A DNA stretch of 64,000 nt from Opitutus sp. (GCA_024707325.1 JANPZY010000001.1:124001-188000); one strand, 5' to 3'. Positions 19,971 to 29,545 are shown, counted from the first letter of the stretch. Notes: generated by a model from the sequence alone, not told the origin. Numbers and translations are program-made.

Positions 19971-22421
19971 CTACACAAAAGCCGCAGCCGCACTCAGCCT
20001 AAACACCGCATCCAACTCATTTTTGTCTCTTTGTTCGTCATAGCGCACAGTCATCCATCGATCGAACGCTGCTTCATAGAAAAGAATCACTGTTGCACCG
20101 TAGGAATCGTGCTTCACGACGGTTTTCACTTTTGCGTTCAGGTCGTCATTGATCGCGCGTTTGGTGTCAACGAGCAGAACATTATCCGCCGTGCGGCGCC
20201 CTCGAATTCCGACAAGAAAATCTGGGAAGAACTGATGCCCATTCGGCAACGTCGTCGCAACCGACCATGGCTTGTGCGGCTCGTTACGATGCCACCAGAG
20301 GACATGCCCATCCGGATCGAGATCGAGCAGGTTCGCGAACCTACGTTCCCAGTCATTCACTCCTGGCGGAAGCACGCCGTAGACATTGTGGCGGGAGGAC
20401 GGCAGCTCTGCTTCAGCATAAATCGCATCCGGCAGCGTGCCGGAAGGCAGCGTCTCCGCATAGCCGGCTAAAGCCTCACGCTCCGCCGCACGTAGTAGCT
20501 TCGGATTCTGCACTAGAATCAGCGCCAAAGCCGACTCCAATGCGTCATCGTCTCCTGCTATGGGCAGTCCCGCACGCTGATATTCGTCACGCAGTCTCTT
20601 GATGAGCTCCGCGTGTAGTTCGCGCGGATCAATCATACCAAACTCCAACAACATTCGTTGTGCCTGGTCCTCGGCTTGCGCCAGATCGAGCGCGGCCTGG
20701 ATGCGTGCCACAGGATCTTCCTTGGCCTCAAAAACATCCTGTTCACGGCGCAATACATGCACCTGCTCTCGTGTGCCCGCCAGCAACGCATGATCATCAA
20801 ATCGGATACGCTGAGCTACCGAGCACGCGAGACCGTCCGTGATCGCCCGAATACGTTGCGTCATGAAGCGCTGCGGAACTCCCTCGCGCAGCGGATAACG
20901 TTTGCCTGCATTCAACGGTCCAGCAACCGCCGCCACAAACACTGGTGAGGCTTGAGGAAGCGTCTGGCCCGTGGTGCCATCCAGCAGTCCAAACCATTCA
21001 TTTTGGATAATGTCCGAGACTGTTGCGGCAGGTATTCTCTCGACCACTCCCGCGGTGGACACCGGCAACGCAGACGGAGGAAACAGCACCGTCTGACCGT
21101 CCTTGACAACCTGCAGCTGATTCGCGCCCGCGACGCTGACCACAAGCGCGTAGGGCGAAACCTGGCCAAACTCCGTTTTGATTCGATTCACCTTCTGTGC
21201 GGCCGTGGTCAAACCTGCCTGCATTTCACAATCGGCGAGAAACACGTAAGCATTACGCAACAGCGGCGACAGCGCGCGTCCTCTACAACGAGGGTGCACT
21301 CGAAGAATACGCCCGACGATTTGTGTGCCAAAGTCAGGGTCCACCACACCGCGCATCGAAACCAATGTGAACGCGCGGGGCGCATCAAACCCGAGCGCCA
21401 CGGCCATCTTGAAGATCAGGACTTCTTTCTCCTCATCGACTGCAAGCGCCAGCAAGTTTGCGTCCGGTTCGTTGGTTGTATGTGTCGCGATTTGATTCTC
21501 CGCAAACCCCAAGCTCACCAGCTTGGCCCGCACACGCTGCTCGCTGTCTTTGCTCGAATCCACCTGCACTAACATCAATGGCACGAGGTCGATTTCATGA
21601 GCCATAAGCTCGGCCTTGATACGCTGGTGCATCAAGGTGCCCTGCGAGAGCGCAGTGCTTTCAAAATCTACGATTTTGCTCTGATTTGCTTGCTCGGCTA
21701 CGAAAGCGATCGAACGAACACTCGGCTTGATGAGCCCTTCGGCAACCGGCTCGTCTCGACCAATTGTGACTCGTCGTAAGTGCATAATCCCAGCCGCTCG
21801 CTTAAAATCCTCAGCGTCTTCGTCGTCCGGCGTCGCCGTTACCAGCAGTGTGAACTCAGGCCGCAATATCGTTCTGAAAAACTCCAAAGCCTGTGTGCCA
21901 TGCCCGAAGCCGTGATGGGCCTCGTCGATAATAGCCCCGACCTGAAACCCCTCTTCACGCAACGCCGCTACCATCGAATCGATCGATAGTGTGGCTTCGG
22001 CATCCGCTCGAAGTTTACGGGCATCAGCATCGCGCGCGGCTACCGACTGCCAAGTGGCAACCCACGTATCGCCGCTTCTGGTCCCCTCCGGCTGCCGGTC
22101 TGTCCTGATTGGCCGAATCCGCAGCCCCGGAAATTTCTCCCGCAACGAAGACTCACTCTGCCCAATCAATCCTTTGAACGGGGCGAACCAAAACCAAACG
22201 ACCTTCATTCCACGATCACGGCTCAACGCCTCGGCGACACTTCCCGCGATCACAGTCTTTCCCGAACCAGTCGGTGCATTCAACAGCACCGCCCCGTTGT
22301 GAGCAATCGCTCCGGCACGGTCCTCCGAGGTCGTAAGCACCCGCAGTTGCCCTGCGAGATATCGGAAACTCTCGAGGATTTGGTCCCGTGCAGTCTCTTG
22401 ATAGGGGCGCAATGAGATCAT
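19971..22421 (-). CDS. Type III restriction endonuclease, Res (helicase-nuclease) subunit
   Basis: An 816-residue superfamily 2 helicase-nuclease. Walker A is NAPTGSGKTVI, motif II is IIDEAHHGFG, motif III LLVTATP, and motif VI lies in GTQIVGRILRVHP. The C-terminal region PDFLVGIRGRR...LLVDTK fits a PD-(D/E)XK nuclease. Type III Res works with Mod, translocating on DNA from unmethylated head-to-head sites and cleaving about 25 bp away. The ATG at complement 22419-22421 overlaps the mod stop (ATGA), so the longer upstream frame was not used. The length is at the short end of the family, but all motifs are present and no frameshift is seen. Confidence 0.88.
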   Translation of the reverse strand: MISLRPYQETARDQILESFRYLAGQLRVLTTSEDRAGAIAHNGAVLLNAPTGSGKTVIAGSVAEALSRDRGMKVVWFWFAPFKGLIGQSESSLREKFPGLRIRPIRTDRQPEGTRSGDTWVATWQSVAARDADARKLRADAEATLSIDSMVAALREEGFQVGAIIDEAHHGFGHGTQALEFFRTILRPEFTLLVTATPDDEDAEDFKRAAGIMHLRRVTIGRDEPVAEGLIKPSVRSIAFVAEQANQSKIVDFESTALSQGTLMHQRIKAELMAHEIDLVPLMLVQVDSSKDSEQRVRAKLVSLGFAENQIATHTTNEPDANLLALAVDEEKEVLIFKMAVALGFDAPRAFTLVSMRGVVDPDFGTQIVGRILRVHPRCRGRALSPLLRNAYVFLADCEMQAGLTTAAQKVNRIKTEFGQVSPYALVVSVAGANQLQVVKDGQTVLFPPSALPVSTAGVVERIPAATVSDIIQNEWFGLLDGTTGQTLPQASPVFVAAVAGPLNAGKRYPLREGVPQRFMTQRIRAITDGLACSVAQRIRFDDHALLAGTREQVHVLRREQDVFEAKEDPVARIQAALDLAQAEDQAQRMLLEFGMIDPRELHAELIKRLRDEYQRAGLPIAGDDDALESALALILVQNPKLLRAAEREALAGYAETLPSGTLPDAIYAEAELPSSRHNVYGVLPPGVNDWERRFANLLDLDPDGHVLWWHRNEPHKPWSVATTLPNGHQFFPDFLVGIRGRRTADNVLLVDTKRAINDDLNAKVKTVVKHDSYGATVILFYEAAFDRWMTVRYDEQRDKNELDAVFRLSAAAAFV

Positions 22422-24247
22422 GACTTTTGACCGAAACGTTCGAGCAGACACTGAGGAACAGGGCGCACGCTGACCGCCTTCGAAACATGCTGCGCGACCA
22501 GTTCTGGCTGCCAGGCATAGATGGTTGCGTGCGCAGTGTGTAAGCGCCTGCCGTTGAGCTCGGAAAGCGTCGCGGCATCTGCCTTCGGAAGATAGATCAA
22601 TCGGTCTTCTTCGCTCCCGGCCTCCCAAATACCTCCGGCTGGTTGCGCTGGATTGATCTGCTTGCAGTGAAGCATCTGCAGGGCCGTCCAGATGCGCCCA
22701 TGCGACAAACGTGTCAGCACCTTGCCGCGTGGAATCCTTTTCGTCCGAAGGTAGATGAAGTCTCCGGGAACACCCTCGACGTGCTTGAGCTTATCCTTGG
22801 TCCGATAGTCGTAACCGGAAATCACGCGCGCCAAGCGAACCTGGCAAACATCGCGGCAAACGTTCTTGTCTAGCTCGTCGACAGTTTCCTCCGTGCTGGA
22901 CACCAAGATGAATCGCCGATTGCCGCCATCCTCCGCATTCAAAGCGAGCACCGCATGGCCCGTGGTCCCGGAACCCGCAAAGAAATCGAGCACGATATCG
23001 TCCGGCCCGGTCGCCTGAGCCAGCAAGCCTTGGATCAGGGACAACGGCTTCGGATACGGAAAGTTCTTGTTTCCGAGAATCTGCTTCAGCAAGGCGGTGC
23101 CTTCGTTTGTTCCACCAACCTCCAGCGAAGACACATCCTCTGGAGCCTCCTCTTTATCCGCGCTGGGCCGGATCCACGTCGAGAAGGGCTTCTCCGTGCG
23201 CTTTACTTCGGAGAGGTGGCGCTTGTAGCGCGGCTTGCCATAGCCGATTGTCTTTCCCACCCAGAACTCCAAGTCGGGAATATCGCGCCGCAGGTTGCGC
23301 GGCGCCGTGCCGGCATCAATCGCCGCCAGCAACTCCTCTAATGTGTTGTAGCGAACCGTTCGAGTATCCCCGGGCCACAATACCTTCCCCTCACGAATCA
23401 GTTGCTCCATCGGCTTCGCACGGAGCTTCTGCCCGGGCTTCAGTTTCTTTTCCGATGCGAAACGCCAGACGCTATCAGGATCGGGAGCATACCAAACGTC
23501 GGTTTCCGGATTGTAGACCGGATAGAAGGCATCGGCGCGTTGGTGGCGATTATGTGCCTTCACTAGGTTATCATTTAACCAAGGTCCGCGCGGATCATTG
23601 TCCGGATTTGTATATTCCGAGGCATCCTTCGCCTGGCCACCAAACGAAAACCCGGGTCTCGCGTAGCACAGCACGTATTCGTGATCGATGCTTCGAAAAT
23701 ACTCACGCGAATCGTTCGCGCCGGAACGGGTTCTCCACACAAACGTGCCGACCTTTTGCCCGGGAAACACTTGATCCATCAGGCACGCAAGACGGTGAAC
23801 TTCCTCTTCACCTATGCAGACGAAAATCACTCCGTCGTCGGTAAGAAGTTCTTTCGCCAGCTGGAGGCGTTGGAACATGAACTCCAACCAAACCGAATGC
23901 CGATAGCGATGTTCTCGATCGAGAAAGCGATCGTTGTAAATGAAATCGCCTGAACCAGTGTTGTAAGGCGGATCGATGAGGATGCACTTGATGCGTCCCT
24001 TATGCGAAATACTGAGGGCGCGCAGGGCATCGTAATTGTCACCCTCGATCAGGATGTTGTGCCATGGCCCCGCCCCAACGGAGAGTTCTAAGTCCGCCTC
24101 AAGGGCGACAAAATCATCGTTCAGCGAACCATCGACCCCAATCAACGATTTGTCCCTCTCCCAGACTAAGCCGAACCGTCGCTTGTCCCGGGCCTGCAGC
24201 AGGGCAATCAGCTGCTCTCTCGAAAGGTCATCATAGTTACGAGCCAT
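22418..24247 (-). CDS. Type III DNA methyltransferase, Mod subunit
   Basis: A 609-residue beta-class methyltransferase: DPPY (ILIDPPYNTGSGDF, about residue 90) precedes the AdoMet motif DFFAGSGTTGHAVLAL (about residue 430), with a target-recognition region between. It methylates adenine or cytosine in an asymmetric site and gives specificity to the coupled Res. The start at complement 24245-24247 (MARNYDDLSREQL) is chosen over an ATG four codons upstream. The final ATGA overlaps res. A small XRE gene diverges from its promoter region (24248-24342) and may regulate it. The target sequence cannot be read from the protein. Confidence 0.92.
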   Translation of the reverse strand: MARNYDDLSREQLIALLQARDKRRFGLVWERDKSLIGVDGSLNDDFVALEADLELSVGAGPWHNILIEGDNYDALRALSISHKGRIKCILIDPPYNTGSGDFIYNDRFLDREHRYRHSVWLEFMFQRLQLAKELLTDDGVIFVCIGEEEVHRLACLMDQVFPGQKVGTFVWRTRSGANDSREYFRSIDHEYVLCYARPGFSFGGQAKDASEYTNPDNDPRGPWLNDNLVKAHNRHQRADAFYPVYNPETDVWYAPDPDSVWRFASEKKLKPGQKLRAKPMEQLIREGKVLWPGDTRTVRYNTLEELLAAIDAGTAPRNLRRDIPDLEFWVGKTIGYGKPRYKRHLSEVKRTEKPFSTWIRPSADKEEAPEDVSSLEVGGTNEGTALLKQILGNKNFPYPKPLSLIQGLLAQATGPDDIVLDFFAGSGTTGHAVLALNAEDGGNRRFILVSSTEETVDELDKNVCRDVCQVRLARVISGYDYRTKDKLKHVEGVPGDFIYLRTKRIPRGKVLTRLSHGRIWTALQMLHCKQINPAQPAGGIWEAGSEEDRLIYLPKADAATLSELNGRRLHTAHATIYAWQPELVAQHVSKAVSVRPVPQCLLERFGQKS

Positions 24248-24342
24248 GGACCTTTCCACTTCGCACTACCGATGCCGTGGTGTCCAGCATTCACTACCTT
24301 TGGTGAGGTGTTCCCTCCGTTTACCACCCGCTATCTTCGCGC

Positions 24343-24645
24343 GTGGCAAACGACACGGCGAAGCGCCTGCTGATGCGCATCAGAACCCTCCGGGAAGCCC
24401 ACGGCTTCACCCAGGAGTCCTTCGCCGAACGCGCCGGTCTCACCTACAAGCACTATCAGCAGGTGGAAGCCGGCCGGAAACCCGACATCCGTCTTTCTAC
24501 GCTCATCAAGATGGCCGAGGGCCTCGGTCTCACCCTGAGCGAATTGGTCGACTTGGACGCCGCACTTCCGATCGCCGCCGAGTCTCAGCAAAAATACGGA
24601 TCGAAGTCCCGCCGGCGTAAAGTCGCCCCTCGGCCCAACCGCTGA
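24343..24645 (+). CDS. XRE-family HTH regulator, probable controller of the type III RM operon
   Basis: A 100-residue protein from GTG 24343 with a lambda-Cro/XRE helix-turn-helix: LREAHGFTQESFAERAGL (HTH), YKHYQQVEAGRKPDIRLSTL, then a basic tail KSRRRK. An internal ATG at 24373 is a possible alternative start. It is divergent from mod across about 95 bp, the common layout of controller proteins that delay restriction after entry of an RM system. Regulation of mod-res is inferred from position; no operator was identified with confidence. Confidence 0.8.
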   Translation: MANDTAKRLLMRIRTLREAHGFTQESFAERAGLTYKHYQQVEAGRKPDIRLSTLIKMAEGLGLTLSELVDLDAALPIAAESQQKYGSKSRRRKVAPRPNR

Positions 24646-24798
24646 GACGCATCTTGAATCGTCTTCGCTGACACGGTTCGCGCTGCATTGGGGTGCGCGA
24701 CGACGTATCCACTTTGGCACGACACCGGGTGCGGGTTTGCCGTCCAGCGTCAGCCTGCCCCCGACGCACCGGTGCGGATGAATTTTCCTTCGCTCGGC

Positions 24799-24812
24799 TT
24801 GATCTAGATCAA
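24799..24812. promoter_or_regulatory. FNR/CRP-type binding site upstream of nrfHA
   Basis: TTGATCTAGATCAA matches the FNR consensus TTGAT-N4-ATCAA exactly, and the palindrome extends one base on each side. It lies 72 nt before the nrfH start. This places nitrite ammonification under an oxygen- or nitrogen-oxide-responsive CRP/FNR regulator. No regulator gene of this type is in the window. Confidence 0.8.
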
Positions 24813-24883
24813 GGGTTTGTCACCTTTCCCTTCCAGCGGCCTTCCGCGGATCGCATTTTTTCGCAGATCAACCCCTACCCTGC

Positions 24884-25360
24884 GTGAGACTCCCCACCAC
24901 CCGCGTCCGCATTCTCCTGTTGCTCGCCCTCGCGAGCACGCTGGGACTTTTTGCGGGTATCGGCAGCTACACGTTCTACTACGCGCACGGGCTGTCCTAT
25001 TTCTCCAATGATCCCGCCGCGTGCGTAAACTGCCACATCATGCGCGAGCAGTATGATGGCTGGCTCAAGTCGCCGCATCACGCCGTCGCCACCTGCAATG
25101 ACTGCCACACGCCGCACGATTTTCTTGGGAAATACATCACCAAAGCCGAAAACGGCTACTGGCACTCGAAGGGTTTCACCCTCCAGGACTTTCACGAGCC
25201 GATCATGATCCGGCCCAAGAACCTCGTCGTGCTGCAGAAGAACTGCGTCAGCTGTCACCAGCAGATCGTCTCCGGCATCAACACCCACACCGGCAACCGT
25301 CGCGAAATGCTCGACTGCATGAGCTGCCACCGCGACGTGGGCCACGGCCCCGTGAACTAG
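24884..25360 (+). CDS. nrfH: Cytochrome c nitrite reductase small subunit NrfH
   Basis: A 158-residue NapC/NirT-family tetraheme cytochrome. One N-terminal membrane anchor (ILLLLALASTLGLFAG) is followed by four CxxCH sites: CVNCH, CNDCH, CVSCH and CMSCH. NrfH oxidises menaquinol at the outer face of the inner membrane and feeds electrons to NrfA. The start is GTG at 24884. nrfA follows after 43 nt, and a perfect FNR-type site lies 72 nt upstream. All heme sites are intact. Confidence 0.95.
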   Translation: MRLPTTRVRILLLLALASTLGLFAGIGSYTFYYAHGLSYFSNDPAACVNCHIMREQYDGWLKSPHHAVATCNDCHTPHDFLGKYITKAENGYWHSKGFTLQDFHEPIMIRPKNLVVLQKNCVSCHQQIVSGINTHTGNRREMLDCMSCHRDVGHGPVN

Positions 25361-25403
25361 CGTATTCAATTTTCGGTTACGTCATCGTCTTCCTGAACTC
25401 GCC

Positions 25404-26873
25404 ATGAAAACGTCTCCTCTCTCGAGCCAACGCGGCGTCGCCCTTTGGATTTACATCCTCGCTCTCGCCGGCGTGGCGGTCGCCACCTTCCTCGTGCTGC
25501 TGCTCCAGCAGAACATCGTCGAACGCAAGGCCGAGGCCACGCAGCACGTCTTCCGCGTCGTGGACGTCGACGAAAACACGACCGATCCCGTGCTGTGGGG
25601 CAAAAACTACCCGCGCCAATACGACAGCTACCGCCGCACCGTGGACGTCATCGAAACGAAATACGGCGGCAGCGAGGCGTTCCAGCACCTCGACCGCGAT
25701 CCGGCGTGGCGCCGGATTTTCGCCGGTTACGCGTTCGCGATCGACTACCGCGAGGAGCGCGGCCACGCCTACATGCTCAGCGACCAGCGCGAGACGGAGC
25801 GCGTGCACAAGTTCAAGCAGCCAGGCTCCTGTCTGCAGTGCCACGCCTCCGTCATCCCGACCTATATCGAAGCCGGCCTCAAAGCTGGCGCGCGTCCGGG
25901 CAAGGAACACCGCGAGGAACAGATTCAGAAGGGCTTCGAGGTCATCTGCCCGATGCCTTACACCGAGGTCGAAAAACTCGTGCAGCATCCGGTCTCGTGC
26001 ATCGACTGCCACGACGCCGAAACGATGAACCTGCGCGTTTCCCGCCCGGCGTTTCTCAACGGCATCCGCGCGCTAGCGAAATCCGATTATCCCACGCCGC
26101 ATCTCCCCAGCATCGAGCGCTGGCGCAAGGAAGGCCGCCGCGGCGAATACCAACCCAACACCGAAGCGACGCGCCAGGAGATGCGCTCGCTCGTCTGCGC
26201 GCAGTGCCACAACGAGTATTATTTCAAGGGCGAGCAAAAGCTCGTCACCCACCCGTGGAACAACGGTCTGCGCGTCGAACAGATCGAGGCCTACTACGAC
26301 GAAAACAACTACAGCGACTGGACGCACAAGGAGACCGGCGCGCCCGTCCTGAAAGCACAGCATCCCGAGTTTGAAATGTGGAGCCAGGGCATCCACGCGC
26401 GCAGCGGCGTGTCGTGCGCCGACTGCCACATGCCGTATCAGCGCGAAGGCGCGATCAAGGTCAGCAACCACCACGTGCGCTCGCCCCTCCTCAATGTCGC
26501 CGCCGCCTGCCAGACGTGCCATCGCATCCCGGAGGAAGAACTGAAGACGCGCGTCGAACTCGTGCAGGATCGCAATCGCGCGCTGCTCGACCGCGGCCAG
26601 GATGCGATCGTGCAACTCATCACCGCCCTCTCCGCCGCGCGTGAGGCCGGCGCGAACGACGCGGATCTCGCCGCCGCTCGCGAACTGCAGCGCAAGGCCC
26701 AGTGGCGCCTCGATTTCGTTTACGCGGAAAACTCCATGGGCTTCCACGCCTCGCAGGAGGCCGCCCGCATTCTCGCGGAAGCGATCGACTACGCGCGCCA
26801 GGGCGAACTCGAACTCGCCAAACGACCCGCAACTGCGAAAGCCGTTTCGACCGCAGCGGCTGGCGCGCCCTGA
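25404..26873 (+). CDS. nrfA: Ammonia-forming cytochrome c nitrite reductase NrfA
   Basis: A 489-residue pentaheme nitrite reductase that reduces nitrite to ammonium in the periplasm. The five heme sites are CLQCH, CIDCH, CAQCH, CADCH and CQTCH. The first, which should bind the catalytic heme, is CxxCH rather than the CxxCK of E. coli; CxxCH types are known in other NrfA lineages. CHNEYYF holds the active-site tyrosine, and LKAQHPEFEMW the histidine and Ca-ligand Lys/Gln positions. The N-terminal hydrophobic segment (WIYILALAGVAVATFLVLLL) seems uncleaved, so NrfA may be membrane-anchored with NrfH. The gap 26874-26982 holds no gene. Confidence 0.95.
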   Translation: MKTSPLSSQRGVALWIYILALAGVAVATFLVLLLQQNIVERKAEATQHVFRVVDVDENTTDPVLWGKNYPRQYDSYRRTVDVIETKYGGSEAFQHLDRDPAWRRIFAGYAFAIDYREERGHAYMLSDQRETERVHKFKQPGSCLQCHASVIPTYIEAGLKAGARPGKEHREEQIQKGFEVICPMPYTEVEKLVQHPVSCIDCHDAETMNLRVSRPAFLNGIRALAKSDYPTPHLPSIERWRKEGRRGEYQPNTEATRQEMRSLVCAQCHNEYYFKGEQKLVTHPWNNGLRVEQIEAYYDENNYSDWTHKETGAPVLKAQHPEFEMWSQGIHARSGVSCADCHMPYQREGAIKVSNHHVRSPLLNVAAACQTCHRIPEEELKTRVELVQDRNRALLDRGQDAIVQLITALSAAREAGANDADLAAARELQRKAQWRLDFVYAENSMGFHASQEAARILAEAIDYARQGELELAKRPATAKAVSTAAAGAP

Positions 26874-26982
26874 CGCCCAGGCGATTTCCGCCACACAGTC
26901 GGATCGCGATTTCGAGCCGGACTGTCGGTCGGCGTCGCTTCTCGAAGTTTGCACGTCGCGTGCCGCCGGGTGAACTGGCGGG

Positions 26983-28224
26983 ATGTCATCGCGCTCCGCG
27001 CTCGATTCCGCTCCTCCCCTCTCCTCTGCAACCGTGTCGGTTCCGCGCACGGTCATGCCCGTCATCTGGGCGTTGAGTCTTTCGCATCTGCTCAACGACA
27101 CGATCCAGGCGCTGCTGCCTTCGATCTATCCGCTGCTCAAGGAGAGCTACGGACTTTCGTTCACGCAGATCGGTTTCATCACGTTCACTTTTCAAGTCGT
27201 GGCTTCGCTGCTGCAACCGGTGGTCGGCGGCTACACCGACCGGCGACCGATGCCCTACTCGCTCGCGACTGGGATGGCCGTGACGCTCATCGGCCTCGTG
27301 CTGCTCTCCCGCGCCGAAACCTATCCGGTGATTCTCGTCGCCGCCGTGCTGGTCGGTGTGGGCTCGTCGATCTTTCACCCTGAAGCGTCGCGGATCGCGC
27401 ACCTCGCGGCCGGTCGGCGCCGCGGTCTCGCGCAGTCGCTGTTTCAGGTTGGCGGCAATTTCGGTTCGTCGCTCGGGCCGCTCGCCGCCGCGCTCATCAT
27501 CGTGCCCCACGGACAGCGCTCGATCCTGTGGTTCACCGTGGCCGCGACGGCGGGCATCTACATTCTCGGACGCGTGGGCCGTTGGTATCAGGCTCATCTC
27601 GACGAACGCCGCACGCAGTCGCGCAGCGTTCCCCACCCTGCGTGGCAACCGTCGCGCCGCCAGGTCGTGGCGTCGCTCGCGATCCTCATCGCGCTGATCT
27701 TCTCGAAATACTTCTACCTCGTCAGCCTCACCAACTATTACACGTTTTACCTCATCGATCGCTTCGGCGTTTCGGTGCAAGGCGCGCAGTTTTACCTCTT
27801 CGTCTTTCTGTTCGCCGTGGCAGCCGGCACGATTCTCGGCGGCCCGCTGGGCGACCGCTTCGGACGCAAATACGTGATCTGGTTTTCCATCCTCGGCGCC
27901 GCGCCGTTCGCCTTGATTCTTCCGCACGTGGGACTCGCCACGACCGTGGCGCTAAGCGCCGTGATCGGCGTGGTGCTGGCCTCGGCGTTTTCCGCCATCC
28001 TCGTGTATGCGCAGGAGCTGGTGCCCGGTAAGGTCGGGCTCGTGGCGGGGCTCTTCTTCGGCGTGGCGTTCGGCGTCAGCGGCATCGCATCCGCCACGCT
28101 CGGCCGGCTGGCGGATCATGTCGGCATCGGGCAAGTGTTTTACCTTTGCAGCTTTTTCCCTCTGATCGGGCTGCTCACGGGTTTTCTGCCCAACCTCGAA
28201 AAGAAACCGGCCCCCTCCGCATGA
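26983..28224 (+). CDS. MFS transporter, fosmidomycin-resistance (Fsr) type
   Basis: A 413-residue major facilitator protein with 12 predicted spans. The segment SHLLNDTIQALLPSIYPLLK near residue 35 and GGYTDRRPMPYSL after helix 2 are characteristic of the Fsr efflux family, whose E. coli member exports fosmidomycin. The stop overlaps the next start (ATGA at 28221), so it is translationally coupled to a bicupin protein. That pairing suggests export of, or tolerance to, a compound the cupin acts on or senses. The natural substrate is unknown. Confidence 0.85.
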   Translation: MSSRSALDSAPPLSSATVSVPRTVMPVIWALSLSHLLNDTIQALLPSIYPLLKESYGLSFTQIGFITFTFQVVASLLQPVVGGYTDRRPMPYSLATGMAVTLIGLVLLSRAETYPVILVAAVLVGVGSSIFHPEASRIAHLAAGRRRGLAQSLFQVGGNFGSSLGPLAAALIIVPHGQRSILWFTVAATAGIYILGRVGRWYQAHLDERRTQSRSVPHPAWQPSRRQVVASLAILIALIFSKYFYLVSLTNYYTFYLIDRFGVSVQGAQFYLFVFLFAVAAGTILGGPLGDRFGRKYVIWFSILGAAPFALILPHVGLATTVALSAVIGVVLASAFSAILVYAQELVPGKVGLVAGLFFGVAFGVSGIASATLGRLADHVGIGQVFYLCSFFPLIGLLTGFLPNLEKKPAPSA

Positions 28225-29237
28225 ACGCCCTCGCCCTGCACGAGATCGCCGAGAACGAGCAACGTTCTCCTTCCGGCAAGTTTCACTCGTTCGCCCGCAA
28301 CATCTCCATCGCGCTCGGCTGTATTCGAAATCTGGGGACGTGGGGCGGCGGCCATCCGTTCGACGTGCAGATCCGGCGCATCCCGCCGGGCGCCGCCGTG
28401 TGTCCGTTTCACGCGCATCTCAATCAGTGGGAGTTTTTCCTCGTGCGCTCGGGCACCGGCAACGTGCGCACGGCTCACGGCCACGACCCCGTGCGGCCGG
28501 GAGATTTCTTCCTTCACCCTCCAGGCGAGGCCCATCAGCTCATCAACAACGGCACCGACGATCTCGAAGTGCTGATCGTCGCCGACAATCCGCAGCTCGA
28601 CGCGTTCTACTATCCCGACTCCGACAAATGGGGCCTGCGCCCGCCGGACGTCTTTTTCCGTCCCACGCCTGCGCATTACTTCGACGGCGAAGAGGTGTTT
28701 GATCCATCGGCGACGCCGCGCGGTCTTCTGCCTTTGCCGGAGCCTGCGCTCCCTTGGTCGCAGCGAAAACTCAACCTCGACGACGTGCCGTGGGAAACCT
28801 GGTCCTCTCCCAAAGGAACGTTCCGCGGCAACAGCAAGGAGCTCTCGATCGCGCTCGGCGCGAAACGCAACACGGCCACCGGTCTCGGGGGGCATCCGTT
28901 CGACGTCGAATTCGGCCGACTCGCGCCCGGGGAGTGCGGCTGCCCGTTTCATAGCCACGCCGCGCAGTGGGAGCTGTTCATTTTCCTCAGCAGTCGCGCG
29001 ACCGTGCGTGCCGATAGCGAGACGCACGAGTTTCCCGCCGGCACCATCGTGCTGCATCCGCCCGGCGAAGCGCACCAGTTTCGCAACTCCGGCTCCGAAC
29101 CGCTCGACTATCTGTTGATCGCCGACAATCCGCTCGTGGATTACTGGCACTATCCCGACTCGAACAAATGGGGCGTGCGCACGCCGCGGAAATATTTCCG
29201 CATGACGGAGGCCGACTACTACGACGGCGAGGAATAG
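28221..29237 (+). CDS. Bicupin protein of unknown function
   Basis: A 338-residue protein made of two homologous cupin halves. Each half has FARNISIALG/FRGNSKELSIALG, a (G)GHPFDV(Q/E) strand, CPFHAHLNQWEFF or CPFHSHAAQWELF (HxH plus Glu metal ligands), LHPPGEAHQ (third His), and ends with a YYPDSDKWG or YWHYPDSNKWG motif. Both halves keep metal ligands, so both may be active or binding. The ATG overlaps the stop of the Fsr-like transporter. It has no signal peptide. It is not urate oxidase and not AllE. Function unknown; dioxygenase, isomerase or sensor are possible. Confidence 0.8.
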   Translation: MNALALHEIAENEQRSPSGKFHSFARNISIALGCIRNLGTWGGGHPFDVQIRRIPPGAAVCPFHAHLNQWEFFLVRSGTGNVRTAHGHDPVRPGDFFLHPPGEAHQLINNGTDDLEVLIVADNPQLDAFYYPDSDKWGLRPPDVFFRPTPAHYFDGEEVFDPSATPRGLLPLPEPALPWSQRKLNLDDVPWETWSSPKGTFRGNSKELSIALGAKRNTATGLGGHPFDVEFGRLAPGECGCPFHSHAAQWELFIFLSSRATVRADSETHEFPAGTIVLHPPGEAHQFRNSGSEPLDYLLIADNPLVDYWHYPDSNKWGVRTPRKYFRMTEADYYDGEE

Positions 29238-29313
29238 GCTTTTACAGAAAACTCACGCGAGACTGCGTCCGCGCGCGCAACTCTCGCGCCGAAATGGGTC
29301 TGTGGCGCTCGCG

Positions 29314-29478
29314 ATGAACGCCCCGACCTCCCGTCCTCCGTTCGCGGTTCAAGAAAACGAAAACGCCACCGTGCCATCCCCCGGCCCGGTGCCGACCACT
29401 CCGCATGAGTGGCTCCTCGTGCTCGGGTTCCCCTCGGAAATCGCCGCCAGCGCTCCGACGTCGCAGGTCGCATCGTAA
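29314..29478 (+). CDS. Possible small ORF, 54 residues
   Basis: An open frame MNAPTSRPPFAVQENENA ... ending SAPTSQVAS, with GC-rich third positions like neighbouring genes. It is Pro/Ala-rich with no recognised domain, and no Shine-Dalgarno sequence is seen. It lies in the 29238-29652 gap between the bicupin and array D. It may be chance; apart from this and array D, nothing else is visible in the gap. Confidence 0.2.
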   Translation: MNAPTSRPPFAVQENENATVPSPGPVPTTPHEWLLVLGFPSEIAASAPTSQVAS

Positions 29479-29545
29479 CGCCCGCTCGTTCTCTTTCACG
29501 AAAACGCGCACGGTCGAGAAAGAGAAAGAGAAACGAGAATGATCG

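Noticed and set aside
28221..29237. Missing urate oxidase
   Set aside because: The protein is a bicupin with HxH metal ligands and has no uricase motifs.
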